Assembly: GCA_015501585.1 (NCBI GenBank)
Contig: JADNRY010000407.1
Coordinates: 1-53,537, forward strand
Reading direction: 5' to 3'
DNA from: Rhodocollybia butyracea
Lineage: Eukaryota; Basidiomycota; Agaricomycetes; Agaricales; Omphalotaceae
Length of the DNA stretch: 53,537 nt
A program made the translations under genes and the position numbers. Positions 43,321 to 53,537 of this stretch are shown piece after piece (position 1 is the first letter of the stretch; each line of letters begins with the position of its first letter). The notes under the pieces were generated by a model. It made no database searches. It was not told the origin of the DNA and saw nothing but the letters and a program-made list of their open reading frames with translations.

Positions 43321-44181
43321 CTCGGAGCTCTCTAGTAGGGGAACTCTAGCTCCCTAGATTTTTCTGTTACTCAGTTTTTATTCAAGATCACATTTGCAAA
43401 TGTAGAACACACTTTGACACTTATGGGTTCCCATCACATTCTTCATAGCCGATTAAAGCTCTCGTATCATCTGGGCGTGAATGAAGATATACACCATGTA
43501 TATATCAGTACTAATCATCATCCAAGCATCTCGATGGCTGTTGGGCTCAACGTTGGTGATAGCGAGGCTGGTTAGGCGTCCGCCCATCCATTGCCCATCC
43601 ACAGATATTCCAAAGTTGTGAGATTCCATGGGACGAGCTCCCCTCCCTTCCTATCCTCGTAGTTGCCCGCGGTGCAAACGCCAGAGTTGAAAGAACTGAA
43701 CATTGAGCTGTTGACCAAAAAACTTAAAAGATTTGAATAAATTCAGCTACAATTTTTATATGAAGTACCACGCCCCAGCCATGCTTTGACCGTGAACACA
43801 CTGTCTTAATGGCTGTGATTACTTATGCTTAATCAAATATAATAATTCAGAAGACCCCTGTGAATTGAGGTAAGCACCGCCGGGAGGTCAAGGTCCAATG
43901 ATCAGAAATATTATTTGAGAGGGCAACCAGTAGTGGAGTACATGATGCATGCTTTGGCATTCCAAAAAATCTCCTTATTGGCACAACCCGATTGGGAAAA
44001 GGTTAGCCTAAATCAGGCCGAAAATTCCCACACAAAACCAGCCATATGGCGGACGAGCCTTCATTTCACCCAGGACTCATAACTTGTAGCTGTAAAAATT
44101 TCATGGATTTATACAAAAAGTTGACATTAGAAATTATACGGACAGTAATTAAGTATACTATATTCTTAAAATGTTGAGCTG
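43321..44181. repeat. Intergenic with a dispersed-repeat fragment
   Basis: About 43940-44080 is the reverse-oriented partner of 25389-25535 (minus strand: GAAGGCTCGTCC..GGGAATTTT..CCAATAAGGAGATTTTT). The rest has no recognised content. Confidence 0.6.
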
Positions 44182-47100
44182 TCACTTGCGTACATACGCC
44201 ATAGTCAGAGCCAAGATCCTAGTCTGGAATTTTTCTAGTGAATCCCAGTTAATATAGACATCAAGAGCGTTCACAACATTGAAGGGGCAGTAGTATCTTA
44301 CCATTTTGTGACAGTCTAGAAAATAGATTGGCTGTTGCACGACGGATATCATTCTTTGGATCCTCCAGAAGATTTCGCAGTTCAGGAAGAGCAGATAATA
44401 CTCCTTCCTCGTATCTTCCTGGAAAGCATACGAGTCAATAAAAAGGGTCCATTCACAGTTTCAATGGAGAGTTTCCTTACGATTTTTTGACAGTTCAGAA
44501 AATAGATTGAGGGCTGCGTGACGGACAGGATATTGGGGATCTTCGAGAAGGTTTTGTAATTGAGAAAGAGCAGCCAGAATTTCATCTTCGTATTTTCCTG
44601 TCAAACAGTGAAACACTAATTAGCATAATATAAAGGAGATACTGGTAGACGCAGTCCTTACCAGTCTTTGATAGCTCGGAAAATAGATTGACTGTTGCTT
44701 GACGTACATCATAGTCCGAATCTTTCAGGTGATTTTTCAGCTGAGGGAGAGCAGCCACAATCTCAGTGTGAAATCTCGCTGAACAAACATAGCCACGGTC
44801 AAGATACTACAAAGTGGAAACTTTTTTTTATAGTAAACTTACCATTCATTGATAGTTCTGAGAATATATTGACCATCCCCTGACGCACTTCCCACAACTC
44901 GTCCTCCAAACAGGTCACAAATTGAGGCAGAGTAGCAAGGATTTCATCCTCGAATTTTGCTTTAGCCTCCGAGGTTAGTATAAAGTGCCATGATGAGGAT
45001 GGACACAGGAGTCTCTTACCGTTTTTCGACAGTTTGGAAAATAGATTGGTTGTTGCTTCCCGTGCACGATTGGATGGCTTTTCTAAAAGACGCCGCAGCT
45101 GAGGGAGAGCAACCATAATCTCAGCGTGGAACCTTGCTGAACTAGAGTCAATGTAGTGTATACAAGGGGGATCTCCTGGTTCGTACCGTTCATTGATAGC
45201 TCGGAAAATATATCGACCACCGTCCGACACACTTTCCACGAGCCGTCTTCCGCGTGATTCATCAATCGGGGAAGCGCAGCCAAAATCTCATCTTCGAATC
45301 CTCCTGACCAATAGCGAATAAGGGTAAGGTATCGAGTCACTCACAACTTGACTGTCTCTTACCATTCTTTGATAGCTCAAGAACTACATCAACTGTTCTC
45401 TCGCGTACAGCATCATCTACATCCACCAGATGATTCAACAGCTGAGGCAGCGCATCCGAAATCACATCTTCATATTTTCCTGGAATGATACTAGTTAAAA
45501 GATCGGGTTCGCCATTAGAGGAAATAACCTTACCACTCTTTGACAGTCGGGTGAATATTGAAACTACAGCCAGACGGGTCTTTTCGTTCCCGTCTTCTAG
45601 AAGCTTCGTCACTAATGGCATATCGGCCATGATGTAGTCTTGAAACAAGGTCCTAAAGTACGCCCTAAGTTATACATCGCTTCCACTAGGTGGATCATCG
45701 AAGAGAGTGCTCACCCTTTGTTGTGAGCTTGGTGAACCCCGTTATCACTTTGCATCGCATTTCTATTTCCGCAACTTCCAAGTTTACTAGAAGCCCATGC
45801 ATACCGGCTTTGACCAGATCTTTGTGTTCCTCTTCTGGTTTACAGTATAGCTGTCAGCCTTTAATCTATAGTAGTTCATCCCTAGAAATTTTTACCTTCT
45901 TCTGAACCATCCAGCATCTCTAGGTATTGCTCCGCCGCTTTTTGGTACAGATCTTTATCGACCGCTCCTGCGGAACATGTTCTAGCAAGTCCAATTCAAA
46001 TCCATGCATATACATATAAAGGTAACAACTCATGCTCACCTTGCTGCCAATTTGGAGGGAAAAGCAACAAGCCCCACCGGACATCCCAACTCTTATGTTT
46101 CCAGAGTGTCATATATAGGCTTTTTTGTTCTTCATCTACATATTCAAGACAATTAGTTATGTTTTTGTCCAATTGATATTCATCGCGAATTTGAATGAAC
46201 CTGAGTCCAATCCCCTTTTGGCACCATATGCAAGCAGATATTTTACCACTTCCTGATGTCCTTGGCAAATCGCAGCTTGGATAGCTGTGTTGTACCATCC
46301 TCCTGCAAGTTCGTTAGCGCGCGCGTGATATTAGATTACATAGAAGCTAGAACTAACCTCGAGAGTTTATATTGGCCTTGTATTTCTCTACTAACAGCTC
46401 TACCTCTTGTAAATCGCCCCTATAAGACGCAACTTGCAACGCTGAAGCCAATTTGATACTACCGCTCAGCCCTTTGTTTCAAAATTCAGAAATCGGTACA
46501 TCCACAAGAGTATTACTCACCTTTAGGCTGAGCATCAACGTTAGCTCCTTTACCAATCAACTCCATGAGCGTGCTGGAAGGGGCCCCATCTTTGATAGCT
46601 GCTTGTAGTAACTCTGTAACCTGACGAATTCGCTTTTTCTCCCGCCGCTTTGACATCGTTTCGGCCAAGTCGCGAATTGGCATCAGAAGAAGCAACAGCG
46701 CAAGCGTCTGACCAAATGTCCACTGAGAATTCCCCTGTTCTAGCAACGGTTTATTGACATCGAGCATAACCTCAATGTCGATGATAAAGATGACATTGAT
46801 AATTGCGAGTAGAACTAATCCAGTGACAGTTGGGACATTTGGCGAAGGGCTGAATGTGAAATAATGACAGATGATGTGGAATGGAACGATGAACAGTATT
46901 GGAAGGACTAGATTGAATCCGGGCGCTAGAACCATACTATAAATCGCTAAAGACCAGTCACGCAAGCGCGGAGAAGCAAGAGGAATGCTGATTCCTAGTA
47001 TAGAGGTAGAGGCGCAGAGGCCCTGGGAATTCGAGAACTTCCCGGGATCGCTCCAAAGCCATATTCCGAGAGCGGCCATGAAGGAGAGGTGAGCGGATCC

Positions 47101-47601
47101 AATGATGAGAACGGGAGACCGGATAACTTTGGTCAGCGTTATCTCTTCGGAAGTGTGCTTCTCGTTTCCGTTCTGTGTTTCTCTGTCCATCTTGTCGTAA
47201 TCTGGGCGGCCGAAATGAACCGAGGCTATCAATGAATGGAAGAGCTGCGACCACGACTCCTGTTTTCCCCGTTCGTGGTGAATAAAGAGCATAAACCAGA
47301 TGAAGGTATTTGTATTGTTCATCCAGCTAAGATCCAGGATTATAGCGCCGTAGAAACTTGTCAGCCCAATAGTCTGAGTAGTAGCTTGAACAAACGCCGA
47401 CACAAGGATGGCAAACGCGGTGATGAGAATCGTTGTTGACTGCGTTTCAATTGATTCCAGTTTGAATTCTTCCACCTTGTTGTCCCGGATTGCCCAGAAT
47501 GCTGGGATGAAGCTGAGTAGACTTTGCGCATAAATTGCGGTTCGTACACCGATTCCCGCAATGTCTGGATTGGAAGGTATACGTGAACAGAAACTCGACA
47601 T
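44182..47601 (-). CDS. Multi-pass membrane + ankyrin + HEAT-repeat protein (about 860 aa)
   Basis: Exon 1 (47601-46517) gives 361 residues: an N-terminal block (RIPSNPDIAGIGVRTAIYAQ) and several hydrophobic segments (STTILITAFAILVSAFV; APGFNLVLPILFIVPFHIIC; TVTGLVLLAIINVIFIIDI; FGQTLALLLLLMPI), then an ankyrin-type AAIKDGAPSSTLMELIGKGA. The next two exons continue ankyrin repeats (SALQVASYRGDLQEVELLVE; NTAIQAAICQGHQEVVKYLL). Three linker exons follow, then eight HEAT exons between 45638 and 44300, each a phase 1-1 cassette of about 35-40 codons (for example EDEILAALPRLMNH and FSELSMNG), and a short final exon EKFQTRILALTMAYVRK. Phase continuity across all joins supports one gene, though two adjacent genes cannot be excluded without transcripts. 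The membrane/ankyrin part is a known Agaricomycete type of unknown function. Confidence 0.78.
44300..45638 (-). repeat. Array of eight HEAT-repeat exons
   Basis: Each exon encodes one repeat of the pattern (K/R)(Y/F)E-D-E-I-L-A-A-L-P-Q-L...V-R-x-A-T-V-N-L-F-S-E-L-S-K-N-G and is bounded by phase-1 introns of about 55-70 bp. Repeats 3 and 5 share FEDEILA and FSELSMNG; repeats 4 and 6 share ARFHxEI. This indicates duplication of a two-exon unit. Confidence 0.8.
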
Positions 47602-49009
47602 GGTGGTGGTGGAGGAAAGACGGACGACACGTTCTGAGCAAGGTGGCGGCCCGCGGGAGTGCCTCGACGTTCAGGCTCATAAGATGATGTTCACCCTCGA
47701 GCATCCAGCCCTCACTTGATCAGGGTACATGAGGTCCGCGTTTTTCTTCACCATTACGCGACGAAAATTCATTATAGAATGGTCTTTTTCGCCAAGGCCA
47801 TATCTTAGAGGCGTCAATAAAGACACGAACCGAAAGCATTCCATAGAGACGGCAACGAATACGAAAAGGTTGTACGTTGGGAACACCGTTTAGACGCTCT
47901 CCCTCTCGTGATCTTACCACTTCCTCACCATCTCAACGCGCTTCGATCGTATTACCTCGAAATGCTAACAATAGCCAATGCTCTCTCCCAGGCGGAGCTT
48001 TCTGCATCTGCTTGGATCCGTACATTCCACCTTTCCTGCGTCAATGGCACGTAAGAAGTAAGGCACCACGAAAATGAATGAATGACCAAACATTCTTAAT
48101 GACAAGGTTGATAAATACGAAACGAAGAAAAAGGGCTGCACGTGAATTGAACATGGGATCGGGAATGAGGAGGGACGAAGAACGGAGAATAGATAGAAAT
48201 GAGCAGTGCAACGAGGAGCGAGACAAGAAATACTTACCATCCCAACTTGATTCGTACGCCAACGTATGGGGAAAGAGACCAAGAAACGGGCTAAAATTAC
48301 TTTGCGAGTGTGAACAGTGTGTGATTTAATTTACTCGATGATCTCCCGCTCTCGTTCCTCATTAGCACCACACCACTCGAAATATACTCCTTCCTATTCA
48401 ATGCAGGATCATCGATAACCTTGTTTAGTAACCACAGTGTGGTTCCCAAGAGATAGGCTCTAGTAGGTACTGTACACTTGAGCCAAGACAAGTTAAGTTA
48501 TGAACGGCGAGGACAGCGTGGGTGAGAATCGAGTTGTATAGGAAAACTTTGAAATACGAGAACGATTAGAAACTCGACGGGCGCAACTAGGAGGAAGCAA
48601 CGAGTGGTTATCGGTTTTGAAAGTGTAAATGATTCCGAGGTGAGCTGAATGTCCTTGAGGTTAATTGAAGAGAAAGTGTTCCTTGCAAGTGTTGATCGCG
48701 TTTGTACGCGGTATACTTTGACTTTCCCTTCCTTAAACAAGTGCCGAAGCATGGGTATGTGAGAGGATGAAGCGCGAGCCTCAGTACTGGGCAAGGGGAT
48801 AGGACACAAGGCTCTGGAAGACGATAAACAGCGAATGACAATGATAGACAAGTAAAGGTTGAGTAAAGGCTGGTAGACAAGTAGACCGCGTCTAATCTAC
48901 AACGGCAGAGCAGAATCTTGACAGCGAGCTTCAGAGCAGAAATGATGGGCTCAATACTTGGGGGTATGTCTGGAGGAGAGGAGGAGAGTACGTGTCCGTA
49001 AAGAGTGCG
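47602..49009. other. 5' flank of the membrane/ankyrin/HEAT gene, nothing recognised
   Basis: Short frames occur on both strands, but none has family motifs or convincing splice structure. There is CT-rich minus-strand sequence from about 48930. Confidence 0.45.
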
Positions 49010-49790
49010 GGAAGGGGAGTCTGAGTGGGAAAAATAAAAAAGCGAGTAATGAGGACAGGACGAAGAGAGCAATATAAGAGCGATATAACAAGATAAGAAT
49101 TAGGGCAGAGTAACGGGTGAGCGAGTGAAAAAATGGGGGAGCATTGCAAAGCAGAGCGAAACGAACAAAGTTAAGCGAGCGGGAAGGGAATGGAACGACA
49201 AGAAGGAATGAATGGATACAGATCGAGAGCTCAAAGACTCACCACTACAGCACCTCGAGTACCACCGTCGGAAAGTCGCAGTCGACTCTGTGATGACGAC
49301 AGAAATGAGTCGACTGACCCTCGGAAAAGGAAATTACTCACCATGGCGAATATTACCCTCTACACTCATATTCCTAGTAGGAGTGTTCAAGTGCTCTGTC
49401 TTAGCTCTGCGTTTCCCGCACAGGGATCCCGTGAAGCTGAAAGAATGCCCTCATTCTGTGCCATTTTGTAGACGAGATAGAAGTTAGATTTGGAGCTCCG
49501 GAGCCTAAGTTAGAGGGTAGCCGCGCCGTAAATCTCTGGGATTCCTTCTACCTGTGTGTCGGAAAGAACATTCGGACAATAGCGTAGTGAAAATTGTATC
49601 CTGAGCGTGATATTTGAGTGTTTGAGGCTGTTTTCGGCACATGGTCCTTCATAGTGGCAAGTCTACAGCTTTCGTTGCACAGGTACGCATGCGGAAAACA
49701 GAAATTAGACGATTTTAAGCGCTCCTCGTTATCGTGCCGAAGCGGCAGCTTCCTCGGCACTATACTTGTTCACGTTCTTCCCGTTCTTAC
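49010..49790. repeat. Diverged direct repeat, left copy (right copy 52700-53400)
   Basis: Shares in order CTGAGTGGGAAAA, GATATAACAA, GTAGGAGTGTTCAAGTGCTC, TCCCGCA..GTGAAGCTGAAA, GAAAGAACATTCGG, GTGAAAATTGTATCCTGAGC and GTGCCGAAGCGGCAGCTTCC with 52700-53400. The content is unknown. It may be a duplicated promoter and first exon, or an element; the partner runs towards the window end. Confidence 0.8.
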
Positions 49791-49899
49791 CACCATTTGG
49801 CCCGAAACCTCATTCCTCTTTCGTAGCTCAAAGGCGAAGCTACTTGAGGGACCGGGAGAGGGGAGACTTCTCAATTATTCACTATTACTTACGTGAGAT

Positions 49900-50780
49900 C
49901 CACAGTCACGTCCACGGTCCGACTTTAACTGAATCACCCACCAGAAGCGGTGTCTTTCTTGACTTCAGAGAACTTTTCAGGGGGGTTACACAGAAGTCAA
50001 TGTTATGCCGCAAGCAAAGTTAGTACACGACGGAATTGACGTTCTTGCGGACGTAGGGAGCTTATTCTTCAACCGAGCAGCGACAACCCCTTTCTACGAA
50101 AGAGTCGATCCTGACGGAGACGAAACTTACTTCGTGACTTATTTGCTAATGAATGACGGCTGCGACAATAGTTGCCAAAGACTTGGCCAAAGATACACCA
50201 CGAACATCACGGTACAACGGTTCTTCTGAATCAGATTATCAGTACAGAGTCCATAGTTTGACTCTATCGTATCGCGGAGGATGACTTTGTAATTGACGTA
50301 CCAGATGTTCATTGATAGCAATTCATGCCGGTGGTGAGGCCTTGGGGCCTTGAAGTTCATTTGTGATAGGGACGTAAATGGATATCCCCAAGAACATCTC
50401 ACTATCGATTGGGAAGAGGCTACTAGGCGGTTCTGGAAGGAAGGAAGTATTATTGTTGTACTAGTTGACGTGTCAGGAAAGAAACGAGGATGCAGCAAGC
50501 TATCTTATGACTGTCAATTCTCTGCTTCTTTCGACAACATGTCCGATTAGAAATTGAATCAACATAAGGATTCGTGTTCAACGTCTCTTCTGTCAGACTC
50601 CAATTTTAGCATATCGAAAATCTTAGTATGACCGTCACTTCTCCGCTTCTTTAACAACATATCCGATTAGAATCAACATATGGTTTCGGCGTATTTTAAG
50701 ATGGCTTTGTATTTCAAGAATGAGCTCAAACTTACCATCTCTTTTGTTGCCCATCATCTAGGAAATAAACTACAGTTATC
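49900..50780 (+). other. Possible exon remnants, unassigned
   Basis: A frame at 50005-50229 (ATTPFYERVDPDGDETYFVT within it) and one at 50350-50550 (YPQEHLTIDWEEATRRFWKE, GSIIVVLVDVSGKK) have protein-like composition but no recognised family, no signal and no certain joins. They could be a decayed or lineage-specific gene. Confidence 0.3.
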
Positions 50781-52147
50781 ATGGATAGCTTGAACGGCAC
50801 TGACACCCTCCAACAACGTCTTCAACTACTTGACAAAGATCCTTCGCGTCGGGGGTGGCGCGGCAATAAGGAAGGTTGGTATCCTTTTCTCGCTCGCCTT
50901 CCTCTAATATGAATTAATCCGCTAGGCACTATTCAACACGAATCGGTACCCGTTTTCAAAAGCCCGTACGAGGAACGAGAATGGATCAAGGTCTGTTTCT
51001 GGAAAGACAGGAAGACAATACATATATAGGCACATATGGCTGCTGCGCTTCGTTACTGGGGCAAAATGGGGTATGGAGAGGGCCCGGCAGGTTATATCCA
51101 GTCCTATGATCATTGGTTCGTAGTTTGTTGATATTTTTATCTCACAGGTCATATCACGGTTCGGGACCCAGTCCTACCTGATCACTATTGGTTTGTACAC
51201 CCTCATGAAAACTTCAGTGTTGAGGTTCAATATTTTAATTATAGGATGAACCCATTTGCAAAGCACTTTTCCACAATCACGGTAAGTGTTCTCTGAGTCC
51301 CCGTTAATATGCCCAATCTGACCCTCCTTCCCCAGAAATCGATGCTGGTGCTTGTGGGCCCAGATGGGTACGTAGCCTCGCAAGCTAGAACTCAAGAGAT
51401 TAGATAAGATTATCTACTAGGTACGTTGCACCTGGAGGAGCTCAAGCTGCTATCAATATGGCCGGATTCTATATTCGTGCGAATTTAATTCCCTTGTCAT
51501 CCTTTTCGTCTCTGTAATGAAGTACTCCGATAGATTCCGCCATACACAAAGCTCGCCCGGATGTCAAAGCTGCAGCTCACTGTCACTCTATCTATGGCAA
51601 AGCATGGTCCGTTTTCGGCCGCCCGGTGGAAATGCTCACCCAGGACTCCTGCCTTTTCTACGAAAATCAAAGTGTATACCAAAACTTCGGCGGAGTTGTT
51701 CTTTCCCATGAAGAAGGAGCGAACATCGCCGAGGCTCTTGGTCCCAAATCGAAGGCGTGCATTTTGCAGAATCATGGTTTGTTGACTTGTAAGCTGCATT
51801 CCATCCTGAATCAGGACTCTCTTGGGACTCTCCAGTGTCCACGCGCTGACTTTGTTTGCACTAGTGGGGGACACTGTCGACGAAGCAGTTTATATGTTCA
51901 CGGCCTTGGAGAGATTGTGCCAAGTTCAGCTTCTGGTTGAAGCTGCTGCAGCCAATAATATTCCCAAGTCTCTCATTTCAGATGAAGATGCCGCATACAC
52001 TGCAAATTCTATCAATGAAGTTAAGAGGAACTATGTCAAGGTAAAGCCCATATTCCGGCGAAGCTGGCTCATACTCATTTATCATCGTAGTTTCAACCTG
52101 AATACGAGCTCTTGTTGGAAGAAACCAGGGGTGCATTTTTGCAATGA
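50781..52147 (+). CDS. Class II aldolase/adducin-domain protein (about 290 aa)
   Basis: About ten small exons, from ATG 50781 to TGA 52145-52147, all joined in phase by eye; the first two are 50781-50874 and 50926-50990. Domain landmarks in order: REWIKAHMAAALRYWGKMGY, GHITVRDPVLPDHYWMNPFA, a GPDGYVAPGG turn, HSAIHKARPDVKAAAHCHSI then YGKAW, QDSCLFYENQ, FGGVVLSHEEG, ILQNHGLL, GDTVDEAVYMFTALERLCQV and a conserved FQPEYELLLEETRGAFL end. H-C-H and the later N-H-G supply the metal-binding histidines known in fuculose-phosphate aldolase-type enzymes. The fungal members have no firmly assigned substrate. The gene is intact, with several very short exons (33-36 nt), and looks like ordinary metabolism next to an unstable region. 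Confidence 0.9.
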
Positions 52148-52699
52148 TTGTATATCACGAATTAGTTTTATTAAAAACTACACACTACAAACCATGTTCA
52201 TTATGACCTTTTACTTACAGAAGTTACAGTGGTACCAGCAGAAAATCCGAGTCGAGCTGACGTGGTCTCATATCATCTCTATACAACATGTACACACATG
52301 AGCAAAAAGGATTAATGACTGAACCTTTTTGCGGTCTTACCTTGACACTAGGAAGGAAGGAAGGAAGGGAACCGGTCAGGCGGTCCCCATTTGAGGAACA
52401 GCAGGATGACCCTCTTCCAACGTAGCGTGCCGATGGAGAAAAGTATCACTAGTCCCATCAGTAAGAGATCTACACACGCAGACGCCTTGTCCAATGTCGG
52501 AGCTGAGACGCTCTACTTGTGTGAATAAACAAGACTATGACAACTACTCGATTGTGAGAGCATAGTACACCACAATTTCACTATGTGCTTACACCTGGAG
52601 GAAGAACGTAGCAAGCTACGTCATTGTTGGGCGTATGAACGTGACGATGTTTTTTCGGCATAGTTAGGTTCGTCGGGCAGTGGTACGAGTATATCTAGG
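52148..52699. other. Intergenic, short GGAA microsatellite
   Basis: A run of GGAA units at about 52350-52369. No gene supported. Confidence 0.55.
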
Positions 52700-53537
52700 T
52701 AGCCTGAGTGGGAAAAGAAACGCGAGTAATGTTAATGAGGACAGGAGGGAGAGAGCGATATAACAAAATAAGAACCAGGGCAGGAGAGCGGGTAAGCAGG
52801 TGAAGAAACGAGGGAGCAGTGCTAGTGAAACGCAGAGCAAAACGACCAAAGTTACGCGGGAACGGGAAGGAAAGGTCATCGGTAAGCGGGTGTTCATCGT
52901 ATCTATTATCGAATATTGGCTCTGTGAAGACGACAGAATGAGTCTCAACTGATCATCGGAAAAGGAAATCACTCACCGTAGTAAATATTAGACTCCAATC
53001 AGATTCTTAGTAGGAGTGTTCAAGTGCTCTGTCTTACCCCCGCTTTTCCCGCAGATGGACCTCGTGAAGCTGAAAGGAATGCTCTCCTTGAGTGCAGTCG
53101 GAATTTTGGATCTAAGTTGGAGAGTAACTGTGCCGCAAATCTCTTGAATTCCTACGTTGGAAAGAACATTCGGGCAACGGAAGAATTAATAGTGAAAATT
53201 GTATCCTGAGCGTGATGTTTGAAATTTGAGCGTTTGAGACTGTATTCGGTATATACTCCTTGATAGTGGAAAATCTATAGTTCTTGGTGCACAGGTAGGC
53301 ATACACGCGTAAAACCGAGTGAATTCCGTGAAAGTAGTCGACTTATGTAAGTATTGTGCCGAAACGGCAGCTTCCAAGGCACAACGATCGCATTCAAGTG
53401 CTTGTTTGTCGCTGTTCTCATTTACTTCCTTCCCACCACTGCCATCTGGCCCAGATTTTCATCGTCCCTGTTTCGTAGCTCAAGAACTTGAAGAAGGCGA
53501 AGAAGCTACATGGGCGGAACATTGAGGAACTGGAGAG
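52700..53537. repeat. Diverged direct repeat, right copy
   Basis: Partner of 49010-49790, continuing to the end of the window (GTGCCGAAACGGCAGCTTCC near 53357). No reading frame within it is convincing. Confidence 0.8.

Noticed and set aside
47965..49149. Minus-strand hydrophobic and Ser-rich frames upstream of the membrane/ankyrin/HEAT gene
   Set aside because: CT-rich sequence gives Leu/Ser/Pro-rich frames by composition; no splice structure or family motif was found.
52664..52972. 102-codon minus-strand frame with a long hydrophobic stretch, considered as a small membrane protein
   Set aside because: The frame is not preserved in the repeat copy at 49 kb and the sequence is simple and CT-rich; more likely promoter or UTR.

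Overview
The window is nuclear DNA of a filamentous fungus, most likely an Agaricomycete (Basidiomycota). Its genes have many short introns (about 50-70 bp, mostly GT-AG), some exons of only 24-30 nt, and families typical of mushrooms: a sesquiterpene-synthase-type terpene cyclase, a HET-domain protein, ankyrin/MYND proteins, and single-pass membrane proteins with the FRFAGTSISVFG-like signature. No rRNA, tRNA, CRISPR or bacterial operon was seen. The region looks like an accessory, fast-duplicating part of the genome: most genes occur as 2-6 local paralogs and most paralogs are broken.

Layout. 0-8.4 kb: two direct copies (offset about 5.7 kb) of a membrane-protein gene, each with 1-nt frameshifts, flanking a SET-domain pseudogene on the minus strand split by a 1.41-kb element with 11-bp terminal inverted repeats. 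9.1-9.8 kb: a small secreted protein. 10.4-12.6 kb: a HET-domain protein. 13.4-20.4 kb: four tandem units (A-D) of a five-exon secreted, charged, coiled-coil family; B and D are intact, A is decayed and C is only a leader. A fifth copy (E) is at 27.8 kb and an inverted relic (F) at 42.1 kb. 21.5, 33.5 and 36.2 kb: three copies of an ankyrin + SEC-C-like + MYND protein, of which only the 33.5-kb copy reads through. 22.9-26.8 kb: an intact membrane-protein gene (485 aa) facing an inverted, truncated copy of its own 5' half. 29.6-30.3 kb: a relic of the HET gene 3' end. 31.0-32.2 kb: an intact terpene synthase (348 aa, DEYTD and NDxxSxxxE motifs). 38-43 kb: a HEAT-gene relic, a small cysteine-containing secreted-protein gene interrupted by a 580-bp hAT-type MITE with an 8-bp target duplication, a GTTNAAC minisatellite, and Ty3/Gypsy pol remains. 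44.2-47.6 kb: a large minus-strand gene joining a multi-pass membrane domain, ankyrin repeats and eight HEAT repeats, one repeat per exon. 50.8-52.1 kb: an intact class II aldolase/adducin-domain protein. 49.0-49.9 and 52.7-53.5 kb: a diverged direct repeat pair.

How the genes may work together. Nothing here proves a pathway. HET, ankyrin/MYND and HEAT/ankyrin membrane proteins, secreted coiled-coil proteins and membrane proteins with C-terminal PPxY motifs, all under birth-and-death turnover, would fit a recognition or surface-interaction island. That is inference. The strongest biochemical calls are the terpene synthase and the aldolase-fold protein. Exon joins were read by eye from splice consensus, phase and paralog comparison, without transcript data.
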